Source: Cristatella mucedo (lineage: Eukaryota > Bryozoa > Phylactolaemata > Cristatellidae). Taken from it: 64,000 nucleotides of DNA. The notes under the pieces are model-generated. The model searched no databases. It saw only the letters and a list, made by a program, of their open reading frames with translations, and was not told the origin of the DNA. Both the position numbers and the translations under genes were made by a program. Shown here piece after piece: positions 1 through 11,300 of the stretch. The stretch lies in NCBI GenBank assembly GCA_009760855.2, contig WPIO01000025.1, positions 4,386,501 through 4,450,500 on the forward strand, written 5' to 3'. The number at the start of each line of letters is the position of its first letter. Within the stretch, counting starts at the first letter, position 1.

Positions 1-84
1 GCTTCCTTTGCAGCAATTGTAAAGTACCTAGAAAGAGACCGAGTTCTCTGAGAGCGCTACAACAAATTTACTATTATTATTATC
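1..84 (+). repeat. LINE/SINE 3' tail
   Basis: Plus-strand copy of the shared tail: a block with ctgagagcgctacaacaaa followed by an ATT-rich end. The same tail ends the LINE at 884-1588 and the type A SINEs. Confidence 0.6.
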
Positions 85-310
85 ATTGTCTTGAGTCAAA
101 GCGGCGAGTTATGTGCAGGGAGGATCGATGAGTAAGTGTTCCAGATTCAGGTAAGACGGACCCATAGAGAGAAGGGACTTGCCAGTCAGTGAAGGGAGGG
201 ACCTTGAGACGATGGATTGCTTGATGAAAGCCGTTGCGGGTCAGCGAGAGGTGTCGTAACGCAGCATTCGCGACGCTTAAGACAGTCAAGCCCAAATGCC
301 GAGTTTTGCA
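85..310 (-). pseudogene. Decayed LINE reverse transcriptase C-terminal fragment
   Basis: The minus strand is diverged but colinear with the C-terminal domain of the 884-1588 LINE. It keeps words such as QNSA, and FTDWQVPSLYGSVLP where that copy has its leucine/proline-rich segment. Frameshifted. Confidence 0.5.
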
Positions 311-829
311 CCGCCTGTAGCAATTGCAGGTAAATATGTATATTTATTTATCTTATTATCATTTATATATTTATATATGCAAGTAGAGATCCAGAAAAGT
401 ATGCGCCGCGAATGCTTTCGCAAATGCTTGCCTGTGGCTTGGCACTGCATAAGCATGCCCGACTAATAGCCACGCAAGGTAATTGAAAGTGACGTGACTT
501 GTGCTGACGCGATCATGTAGCGAAAGGCCATTTTTGAACACGGTGCTCAGGTTGTGTGTATAGGCTACAGCTGCGATGGTGACAGAGTCCATTTTTGACG
601 GCGAGGCTTTCCGGTTTCCGAATGAAACCAGTGCAGCAGGCTAGAGTATACCCACAGGCAGGAGTATATCCGGGGTTAAAACTGCCTTGGGCACTCTATA
701 CCCATCTAAGCCAAAGTATACCCCATCATATCAATAGTTTTGAGCGATACACTCATAAATCTTTACGTGGCGGCTCACAAATCCGCGCCGGCGCCGACCC
801 TAGCACCTCTCTCTGCTCGCCAAACGCCC

Positions 830-895
830 GTTCCTTTGCCGCAATTATAAAGTGCCAATAAACAGATTGAGTTAATAATAATAATAATACACTTG
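830..895 (+). repeat. LINE/SINE 3' tail meeting an opposite copy
   Basis: Plus-strand tail (gccgcaattataaagtgcc, then AATAAT repeats) meets the tail of the minus-strand LINE at 884 onward. The two copies lie tail to tail and share the AAT run. Confidence 0.6.
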
Positions 896-1588
896 ATAAA
901 GCGCCCTCAGAGAACTCAATCTCTCTCTAGGCACTTTAAATTTGCTGCAAAGGGAAATGCAATTGAATGGTGAATAAAATCATGCTTGACAAACAAACAA
1001 AATGAGTAACATGGTTAGGGGTGACATGCACAGGGTCAGCATGCAAATATGGTTAGTGGCAGCATGCACAGTGTCAGCACGCATAAGCACATCAGTGACG
1101 AATCACAGGGACCCACTAAATGTTGTCCTAAATAGGTGTGTTTTTAAATTCTTTTTAAATGTGGTCAGGTCAGGGGATGTTCTGACGCAGGTCGGGAGGG
1201 AGTTCCAGGCTTTGGGAGCATGCGAACTAAATGCACGGTCTCCAAAGGATTTAAGGTTTGTACGAGGTATTTGTAGACTGTTTGATTCCGAAAAGCGGGT
1301 GGTACGATGCTTGGCCTGATGGGGTAGTATATCTGACAGATAGGCTGCAACCATAGAATGAAGGGACCTAAAAGTGAGCGACAGAACCTTGAAGTCAATC
1401 CGTTGCTTGACTGGTAGCCAGTGCAGGTCGGCGAGAAGTGGAGTAATGTGGCAACTGCGACGCTCACGACAGACAAGTCTAGCTGCCGAGTTTTGCACCA
1501 GCTGCAATCGCCTGATCGCACATGCTGGTAGGCCAGTAAGCAGCGAGTTGCAGAAGTCGAGACGGGATGTCACGAATGCATGGACCAA
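884..1588 (-). mobile_element. CR1/L2-like non-LTR retrotransposon, 5'-truncated (family 1)
   Basis: The minus strand is open from 1588 to 1103 and reads [28 protein letters not shown] and [20 protein letters not shown]. These are hallmarks of the C-terminal domain of CR1/L2-type reverse transcriptases. The 3' end has a conserved untranslated block and an ATT-repeat tail (minus-strand view). The reverse transcriptase core and endonuclease are absent. It is the best-preserved family 1 copy here. Confidence 0.85.
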
Positions 1589-1614
1589 CTTAGATGTGCT
1601 ATCTTTATCTAAAC

Positions 1615-1690
1615 AAGAAGAATAGAAAGTTCAAGAAGAGTTCTCGGAGAGCGCTACATCAAATGCATAGTTATTGTATTATTATAAGGC
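1615..1690 (+). repeat. LINE/SINE 3' tail fragment
   Basis: A short block (ttctcggagagcgctacatc) and an ATT-rich end match the tail at 1-84. Confidence 0.5.
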
Positions 1691-2247
1691 AATCGTTACT
1701 CCGACCTATTACCTGCCTCATCTTTTCTACAAATTGGTTCTTAATTCGGATTGCTGGCTACGATATGCGAACCGAAAGCCCTCGGGCTCTGCTGCAGAAA
1801 ACTCTCCAGCTTTGCTATGCGCCTATTGTCATTTTGTGACTCTGTGCTGTTACAGACGGCGAGACATATACGTATTGCGTAATTCAGAGTGGACCTTGAT
1901 TTAATAAGGAATCTTTGTGGTTTGGTTCGCACAACAGAGAGCCAGCCGACGAACAACGCCAACAGTTTATTGCACGACGCTCGGAGCCGAAGGACGCACG
2001 GCTCCCTTCGCCCCTTCTCGACTAGACTGCTCCTGTCCCCTGGTCGACCCAGATGATTCGTCTAGGAGGACCATAACTGTGAGCCGGCCGACCCTGACAG
2101 TGAATCCACCATCTGTTCACCAGCGGGTTACCGGCCTGTGTCCACGCCACATCACAGGTGGACCACAGCTGTGCACCTCCCCCCTCGGTGATGCTCCTAA
2201 CAGCTATTCACCAGCAGCTTGTCAGAGGAAGAAAAAAATACTAGCTG

Positions 2248-2400
2248 ATTAAACAGCTTCTTTTTGTATAGCGACAGAAGAGCTTTTACGGCTATCCCCA
2301 CCGCTTGCAGTGGCGATACAGGATCGCCCACCGCAGGAATCGAACCCACGAAAAGCAACCACCTTACCTAGTGAACCATTACGGCTCGCCTGCATACAAT
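2248..2400 (-). mobile_element. tRNA-derived SINE, type B
   Basis: On the minus strand a tRNA-like head carries a B-box-like gggttcgattcctgcgg, then a body ending gtcgctatacaaaa and gctgtttaatcagc. The same structure recurs at about 12 sites in this window. Confidence 0.75.
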
Positions 2401-4130
2401 TGAACTACAATCTTGAAAACCCAGCATTCACTTTTCGGTTGCAAGGGCGGCCGCCTGTTGCCCTGCTGGTACTGGATTTTCGCTGTTTGCCTTTAAATCC
2501 ATAAAACCGCAAGTTGCTTTCAAATTTGTCTTTTGTTTGGCCTAGAAGCAGACCATGACCGCAGCTTCGAATGCTTCTGAAAACTGCGTTAACTGAGCAA
2601 ACTAAAAATCTCACTTTCATTTATGTACGTGTGGCAATTCACACTTTAATGCCCATCGAATGATCGGCGGCCTTCCGGCTTTTGTCTTCTGCAAAGATTT
2701 GTTCTAATGTTACTGCGGCGCTCTGTCAATGGCGCCCATGCGACAGCATCTGCTCAAGTGCTATTGTCATAAATATTATCAAGTGCCATTTCTGAGCTCG
2801 CTGCGAACACATAGCGATGCTGTCTCCGTAGGAGGATGTTACACAAAGAACGAACGCGGCGTCTGAAGCGGAGTAAAATTGCCAAACCCGTGTAACGCCA
2901 GCACTGCTTGTTTATATCAGGTACGAATCATTTCAGCTCAACTTTATTAAGTACCTGCTTTTTGCCAGCATCGTAAGATGCTGAAAGCATTTGCGGCATC
3001 GTGAACACATTAGCAAGACGAGCATGAGCGAGGCGACGCGTCTCTTCTTTGCAGGGCTCCTATCTCAGATGAGTTCAGTAAGCAGCCCAGAGATCTTGTA
3101 CGTCTTTTGCAGCAAAGCTATAAAGTCGCTTATGCGATCATTTTTGTCAGGAGTTATTTCGCTTGACCGTTCAAAAGGACGGTGGCGAATGGACGCAAGG
3201 CATTTTTTCAGTTCTCGTTATTTTCTTGATTTGTAGCAAAAGATGTTCTTGCCGCGGGGATTCCAGCCCAGTTGACGGCTGAAGTCTTGGCATTATGTAA
3301 GTCTATACTTCATTTTGCTATCCTCGGAAAGCTTCAAAAGATTTTTTCCTCATGGTTGAGTGGAATCTATTAGGATTAGAATTCGAGCTACCGGTATGAA
3401 ATTAAGGGAGCGGCTTCCCATCGCAATGTATTTCAAAATATTCAGCATTTCAACGATTTCAATCTCAATTTACCACGCTATATTTTCGAATTTTGTATTT
3501 TTCCATAAATAAAAATCATGCAATTTGCATTTTGATCGCTAAAACTAAAGTCACTCGATCGTGTATTATTTCCACGACAGAAAACTCAGAAAAAAGCCAT
3601 TTCCCGAGAAAGAGCGAAAAACTGGGATTCACGCGCTATTGAAAAATTGGAGACGTTTTCGGGAAACGATCACCAAATTTATTAGCAGGATGGCGGCAGT
3701 TACTCCTTGATACTGCCTAGTTCATGACTAACACGATAGCCCTTCAATTGGTACTGGAGCCGCTCACAAGACTCACTCCGCGCATGTGCAGCCCTTATAA
3801 ATACGTCCATGAGCAGTAATAACGCGGAGGTACTTGATCGTGGGACACTGTATGGTCGAATTATCGGAGTATACTAATTTCGCTGAAGAGAGATAAAAGA
3901 AAATGGGAGACAAGATGACTGGACGTTGGAGGTAAGACCCAATGACTCCTCTGGTGTGAAACTCTCGGAAGAGTGATGGAAAACTGACGGAGGAAAACCG
4001 AAGAGTGTAGAATCTTATACCGCCTGTCAGTTTTACTGACAGCCAGTTTTACTGACAGACGGAAAACGGACCGCGTTGACACGCTCCGTAGACAGACCCA
4101 ATCTTTCTGCATAAATCGGTAGCTAAAAGA
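2401..4130. other. Unassigned upstream DNA
   Basis: No conserved peptide, RNA or repeat recognised. Short open frames on both strands show no family similarity. Confidence 0.4.
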
Positions 4131-4134
4131 ATTG

Positions 4135-4260
4135 CAGCCCGGGTTTGGCCCAAGGGTAAGGAGCCCACCTTTGACCACCGAAGTCGCCGCGGACTCGAGC
4201 CCTGACGCAGGTACGAAGCGCCTGGATAGAGATTAAGTTCTCGAGGGACGCCATACCAGT
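4135..4260 (+). mobile_element. tRNA-derived SINE, type A
   Basis: It has an A-box-like region (tttggcccaagggtaaggag), a B-box-like ggactcgagccctg, and the body gcgcctggatagagattaag shared with the copies at 5407, 37966, 39126 and 42395. It lies about 330 bp upstream of the SNX14 start. Confidence 0.7.
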
Positions 4261-4583
4261 GAATTACCTTTTCTTTATATAAACAAATTTCCGTAACTCG
4301 ATAGGCGCACATCCCGAAGCCATGTCCGTGGTATGCTTGCGGCCGACTGGCGGAGGCTAACTCCAACTTCGTCAGGAGCTGAATCGCTAATATCATTTGA
4401 CCCATCAGTTGACCCTTTTGTAGTTCCGACCGTCGCGAGTTAGCGTCACCGACAGACTTCACCGACTGACCACTGCCGCGCCACATGCGAGGCAACAGTA
4501 GCCTTGGCCGACAGCCTACCCTTCGCCCCCTCCCCGCTGTTGGCCTCCTCACTGCCGCCGGCTGGTGGGGGGACGCCCACAGA

Positions 4584-4589
4584 ATGTAG
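4584..4589 (+). promoter_or_regulatory. Start-stop upstream element before SNX14
   Basis: An ATG followed directly by TAG, one base before the SNX14 ATG at 4591 and out of frame with it. If transcribed, such start-stop elements can hold ribosomes and lower translation of the main frame. The effect here is an inference. Confidence 0.35.
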
Positions 4590-4590
4590 G

Positions 4591-4685
4591 ATGTCGCTCC
4601 CTCTACTCGGCAGCCGGATGGCGGGTGGGCCGCTGCTTTCACTGGCAGCGGCACCCGTGATTGTGACACTGGTATACCTATATCG
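4591..4685 (+). CDS. SNX14: SNX14 exon 1: start and first membrane segment
   Basis: The exon opens with ATG at 4591 (A at -3), has a second in-frame ATG at 4618, and ends at CG before gtaagc. It encodes a short leader, then a hydrophobic stretch ending VIVTLVYLYR, matching the N-terminal ER anchor of SNX14. No in-frame ATG lies between 4450 and 4591. A start-stop ATGTAG sits at 4584-4589, just before the chosen start. Surrounding DNA is GC-rich and no TATA box is evident. The leader is shorter than in vertebrates, so the alternative start at 4618 is possible. Confidence 0.8.
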
Positions 4686-7600
4686 GTAAGCAGGCGCGCC
4701 ACCTGCTGGGCGGAGCTCCTCAACTGTACGCCAGCTCGCCCGTCGGCTCTTTACTGGCGCTGCGCGCGCTGTCGTTGCTGTCACTGTCCCGTAATTACTC
4801 TCGTTCAGACCGTCGTGTCTAGTCTCGTGTGTCGTTTTTCGTCTGTCGTCTCTCGATGCGTGCTCTCGTTGCTGGCTCCAAACCTAGCGACGGGCTCGCT
4901 CTGGCGAATTCTCGAACCCTTTGAACGCTGCCAAGGTGTGAGCGGACGTAAAATTGGCGTCCACCCCGTGTTAATGGACACGGGAGTATAATATGTACGG
5001 AATTTTACGGGGCGCTTCGCGAATGCAGTCGCCTTAACGTTTTAGGTACCATGCTTTAATTTCTATTTGCTCATCCTTCCTCGGCGGCTTGTCAGTGGCA
5101 TATTTCGCCAGGAGGTAAGTGAACGACGGGAAGAGCCTCTTGATGAGTGTGTGCACGTGTGAGCGATAGCTTTTGGATATGTCCATGCCCTTTACGCTGT
5201 ACGTTATCTATATCAGTCGACGGCAAAGGACCACGTCAGCCGCGCTCGCTATCTGCCTGCAGTGAATCGCCTAACCCGGTACGATTTTCGATAGGCCTAA
5301 CCGTTCTTATGCTGCAGATGGAGACGGGCTCACTTTATGCCACAGCTGCCGAGTCAGACCTACGTGGCTGCTGCAGAGGTAAATTGCTCGTTTCCTCTGC
5401 CTGGCGCTGGTTTGGCACAGTGGTTAAGGTGCTCGCCTTTAACGACCGAGGTCAAGGTGAATGTATTTGTTGACCGAGGTCATGGGCTCGAGCCCCGTGG
5501 CACATGCGAAGCGCCTGAATAGAGATTCAAGTTAATCTTAGGGTGCTATTTGAAAATGGTTTATACTTATTTATTCATATTTACTCAAGTGACAGACTCG
5601 TTTCACCGAGCATCGAGTCACTGCTTGCTAAGCGTCGACAGCGAGCACAGCATCTGCATCATAGCCCATGTCGTGCCAAGCACAGGAGCGCAGCGCCTCG
5701 GGTGGACTCTCCCTCGTTTCTGATCTGGCCCAGCAGAGCGAAAAGTGGAACTTCGCTAGCAGTGGCTGGTTTAGCAGGAAGCTGGAAGTTTGGCATCGGT
5801 GACCGAGCATTGCCGATACTCGGTGCCGGGCGGGGCAATAGGCGAGTGACGACGACGATGACCTTTGCCTGCCAGTAGTTTTGTCTGTGAGCCTTGCGAG
5901 AAGATGACTAGCCGAGCGACCTGAGCACGCCGATCGAGTACACGCTGCCGAAGGTATTGCAGCGAGCCGATCGAATTTCGTGCAGAAGCAGACCTCGATA
6001 AGCCACTGCCACCGAGCCTGTCCGTCAGGTTTGCTTTCTACCGTCTTCGAGAGGCGCACCGTGGATGCTGGTCGGCACTGGCGTCTGGGACTCAGAAATT
6101 CTCAGCTTGCTGCTCTCAGCTGACTGATTCGGTGGCCAAGCAGCCAGCGGAGACCTTTGTCGGTAGCATTGTCTACTGCCTGCCAGCTGTCCTGCTGGGG
6201 CCTAATTATATTTATTCGGACGATGGCCCACACAGCCCATGGGGTGGTCATACTGTACCAGTCTCTCGTGGTTGTTCTGTGCATGTGTGAATGCATGCCT
6301 GGGTGCACACGTGTCTGTGTGTGCACGTGTGTCTGTGTGTACACATGCAGGCCTCTGTCCAAGCTTCTGCATATTTTTTGGCCAATCTCATTTGCATGAC
6401 ACAGGAATGAGAGGGTTGTGTGGCATCGAAGCCAACGTATAACCTAAGAAACAACAGTATAATGGTGTGACGTGATCCCTTGGAGACGATAGATACCTTA
6501 GATTTGGCCTTGATCCCTGCGATGCTTTGCATGGAATGGAAGAGAAATCAGCAGACAGCAAATGCTATGCAAAGTCGGCTGATGGCACGGCTTCTCCTCC
6601 AGAAACTTTAAGTGCAGCCTATCATCGGTGCTTTTAGCTTCTGTGTTGCTCTCGTGTTTCCAGGTGGGATCTTGAAGTTCCGCTACTCTTTTTCTGTAAG
6701 TTCGTTTAGTATAGGGTTCCTGGAATCAGTTGGTGGCTGATCTTCCCGGGGTGCGAGGTTCACTGTCACACGCATATGGAATGAGGGGACCTCGTACGTG
6801 TAACCAGCTCTGGCCACACCGGCCCTGCAATGGTGTGTGCTGTCCACCTCTTGCAAAACTCCGAGGCCTACCTGTAAGTTGCTTTGCTGGGCCTCAGACC
6901 ACAAAGAAACTGGATACTGAATTTTTCGCCTGGACCCTGTCTTCTGTCCACCGGAAGAACTGCTGCTTGCACACATAGAAGAGATACAGTTTACCGGCAG
7001 GGGGGGATCAGGCTTTCGACCTGTACGCTGGTCTCTTAGTCCAGGGGTAAGGTGGTCACTCTTCACGACCCAGATTGCGGAATGGTGGTGATAGCCGTTG
7101 AAGCTTTTCTGTCGCTATATAAAATGAGGCTGTTTGATCAGCCAACTTCACTTTACTCACGGCATTGCTAGCAGGTTGGCCTTTTTTTATTTCTGTACTC
7201 TAACACACTCTGTCGAAGGACTTGCCCACTACTAGGTTTGTCGGCATTTTGGCATGGTGTGTGTGTGCATGCCTGTGGACAGAGGATGGTGGGATCTTTT
7301 GTCAGTTTGGGCACCTTCCACTGTTGCTTTGAAGGGAAATGGATGTGGGAGTTGGTCGTCGACTCCCCCCCCCCCCCCGTGCACCCCTGACATTGACCTA
7401 GGCAGCTTCGTGATTGAGGCGGCCATGTGCGAAGCCTCACTCCCTGCCGATGCACTGAACATGCTCTTGTTACAATGTTCCCCACAGCCACCAAGTGCCC
7501 AGTTGCTATGTGCTCTAATACCTAGCGATAAAGCCAGTGCCCAGTGCTCAGGTGACCAACGAATTAGCGCTTGAAATAGCCGCACATTGGTAAGCAGCAG

Positions 7601-7937
7601 AGGAGCGCTTTATCTTGGAATTGACTTGCAAGCACGCGTCTCCTTTGTCCTTTGCAGCGAGCACATAACCTTGCAGTGATGTGAATGTGAAAAGCATTGC
7701 TGGCAAGTGCTTGGTGGTGGGCAGTTCTGGTTGGGAGAGACCACATGTATTTGCTTGCTCCAGTTAGCACATGCTGGCTATTCGCTCTAATACAGAGAAG
7801 GGAAGAAACCTGAGGCATGCAGACAGATAGGGAAAGTACAGCAGATGGGAGAAAGAGGTGGTCGAGAGTGCGATATAGTGAAAGCAGAGGAGAAGAAGAG
7901 AGAGGGAGAGAGAGAGAGAGAGTAACCGGTAGAGGGG

Positions 7938-7999
<62 letters not shown>

Positions 8000-8033
8000 G
8001 TAAGCAGAGAGTGAGAGAGACAGAGAAGCAAGG

Positions 8034-8102
<69 letters not shown>

Positions 8103-8146
8103 CAAACACACACACACACACACAACAAACGCACACAGAGGTGAGG

Positions 8147-8208
<62 letters not shown>

Positions 8209-8271
8209 GTAAGTAGAGAGTAAGAGAGACAGAGAAGCAAGGCTCACAAACACACACACACAGAGGAGAGG

Positions 8272-8321
<50 letters not shown>

Positions 8322-11300
8322 CAGATATAGACACACAGACGGGCAAACAGAGAGCAAGAGAAATAGTGAGACAAAGAGCTACAGAATGAGACAAAGAGGT
8401 AGACTGACAGAGACACAAATAGGCCGCTATGAACCATGAGCGACAGCGCCGGTGAAAGTGACAGATAGACACACAGAGACAGAGAGACCGAGCAGAGAGT
8501 TTTTGCAAATGGCTGTGGCTGCCATAATAGTGAGCTTTCTCTTGCTCAGAAGTGTGGCCCATCCAATCGAGCCTAGCAGGCTGATGGACTATGCACATCA
8601 TTGCATTGTGCATGCACAGGCCAGCTATCTGATGTCTCCTGGTGGCCTTCTATTGATCGTGTCAGTGACAGAAGCACTTAACAGGGCTTACTAATTTGCT
8701 TGCAGGGATCACCTCGAGCTGGTGGTGTTGACATCCCAAGGCCGACCTGTCTCACCTGTGGTAGGAATGATTGTCAGAGACACAAACACGTGACCCACGT
8801 CCTCTCCCAGCTGCCGTGGTCCGACGTCTTTGTTCCCGAGAGGGTGGACCGTGCTATTGAGTCGGTAAGTGCTTGTCGAGACAACCAGAGTGCTACAGCA
8901 TTGTTTAGCATGCTTGCCTCTCTGAAGGCTAGATGCAAACCTCCTGGTGCCTGCCGATAGGCCAGGTGCTGGTAGCCCATTCACTGAGCTCGTTTGTCCG
9001 ACCGTGTGTGCATTGCATGTGTTATGCAGCATCACCTGCAGTCAGGTATTGCAGAATTGCAGATATCGAAGAAGTACTATCTACATTATATTATCAACTA
9101 TCGGGAGTAGTGGTACAGCTAGAGAAGGTTAGTGCAGCAGTAGGGCTCAGGATTCCTTGGGCCAAAGCTAGGCTCGATACCTTGAAGCAGGAAGATATTT
9201 TTTCAGTCTTTTACCCGACTCCCCATGCATGTGAGTAGGAGCTGGGCAAGTAGGCATGTCTGTAGTGTAGTCGATTGCAATAAGGCAGTTGTAAGCGCGG
9301 TTGGCACACCCCCACATTCACCCCTTGGACCAACGCAGTGGCATAGCCTTGCTCTGTTAGCTTAGCATGTGAGGCTCGGTGAAAACCGCAAGGATATCTT
9401 CACTCAGCACAAGCCCTGCTCTTGGCACGTCCTTACTACCATCGGCTTGTTTTCAGTGCTCCTGGAAGTGCTGTATCGATGATGCCACTGGCTGGAGAGA
9501 TTTGTATGCCATCGTGCTCCCCGTGCTGGTTACATTCTCAGCATAAACAGACGTCACTGCTTGCCTGTTTACGCAGACTCATGTACTATGGCAATGGGTG
9601 GTTGCGTGTTCACTTTGCCTTTCTGGTCGCTTTGCAGCCTTCACATCATTCTTCTCTATCGGGAGCTCACATTTTTCGCATGCTTCTGCTTTCCCATGAC
9701 TCTAAGGACACAAAATTTTGTGATTTTGCTTGAAACCCCATCTCCTAAGTGGATTTGCTGTGCTCAGTTCTTTCCGACCCATTTGTCTCCACGCTGCCAT
9801 GGAGGTAATAATTCATTCCTCCCGAACGAGCTGCTGCTGCTGCTGCTTGCCAGTCAGCCAGCCTCGGCCTAGGAGTTCTGATGGCTGCTCGGCACCCACA
9901 CTATGGTATGTACTAAACATTAGGTCAGCATGATGTTCGACTTATAAGATCGGATTTCTTCGAAAGAGATAACAAGGAATATTCATATTTTTTCGGACTT
10001 GCTTGTGTTCGTGATCGCTGAGGACGCGGGAAGTGACCATCCAATAGCATTCAAGTTGGGACTTGGCTGTGAGCTTGACCTCGATGTAGTAGTAGGACCC
10101 TTAGGGTTGCACTGCTACCTTTCTGCTGCAGGCATTCAGCTGTAGGTGTTTGCTGCTGCATCTGCTACTACCACAGATCGACTGCGACTATACGTATTCT
10201 CGTTTGACTTTCGGTTGCTGGTGGCTGCAAGCCGTCGAGTGCTGAGATAACTCGACGACAGATCGTGCCTCTGAGGTCAATGGGTTTCTGATTTTGACCG
10301 ATGGCAAGCGGGTAGAGTCGGCAGAGCATGCAAGCAAGCTTAGGGAATGAGTTGCCTTGCAGCAGTGAAAGCTCGATCAGAACCGACGATCGAGTTTTCG
10401 ATTGCACAATCGCAGCCACGTGGCATGTTGTAAAGGCTGGGTAGGAAAGAAAAAATGGTTGTGTCTTGTCAGCCTCGAAGGTTGAACCCCCTCACTGCAG
10501 CATCCTCTGACGACCTCTGCCATTCTAGTTACCTCAGCCGTTCTAGCTTACTAATTCTTGCAGGTCATTCTTAACTTACCCTCTGGTCTGTGTGCCGACA
10601 TCTGCCGGAGTCGTGCTCAAACACTGATCAAGTTATAGACCGTGTGGATTTTTCAAGGTGTCACCGAGTGACTGTTTGTGCCTGCTTGCCTTTCCGGTGA
10701 GACCAATGGGCTTTGTAATACAATTGGTAGCCTTCCTGTGCTCTGCCAGAACTGACTGGCAGGTGCATTCTCACAACCAAGCATTGGGAATTGGTCACTT
10801 CTGATGGACCCTTACTAGCTAAACATTGAGCAGCTTACAAGTATCTCCGGTGCTTATCCATTGTGCTTCGTTCTGGCATTCAAGGCTGAGAACCAGGCGA
10901 CACTGCTCAGCTGCTCCTTCGATCTCATTCGTTAGTGGTGTGCCTGAGTTCCTAGTTGCTCTGACTGATGGTGGCAGCCGAACCAGCTTTAATGCACTGG
11001 AACCTCTGAATGGTGGGCAACCGTGTGTGCTTGCATAATTTGCTCTCGTTTTTTGCAAGCTCTTAACCGATAAGGTAAAAATGGTGCATTCTTCAAGGCA
11101 CCGCAAGCTGACGTGATAGATAGAAATCATGTGCCATCATGGGCGATCATCCCATATGTGTCCGATCGGCTGATCGTACAGCTTATACATAAATGTTTGA
11201 ACAGTTTGCCTCTCTTCGGGCGTGGGGTCCTCACCACAGAGTTAGGGAGAGCCAGTAGAGTTTGTTGTGGCCGATGGCATGCATGTTTGCCAACGGTCGT

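Noticed and set aside
5407-5480. Possible tRNA genes with A- and B-box sequences, here and at other SINE sites
   Set aside because: The cloverleaf arms do not pair and each is followed by a shared SINE body, so they are SINE heads, not tRNA genes.
7564-8613. Long leucine/serine-rich minus-strand frames and arginine/glutamate plus-strand frames
   Set aside because: They are translations of GA and CA microsatellites. The same applies to frames at 20.2-20.8, 54.1 and 62.1 kb.
9061-9126. Frame with DIEEVLSTLYYQLSG after a cag and before gttagt, as the missing PXA exon
   Set aside because: The 12957-13000 exon fits the PXA motif residue for residue and the phase exactly; this one fits neither.
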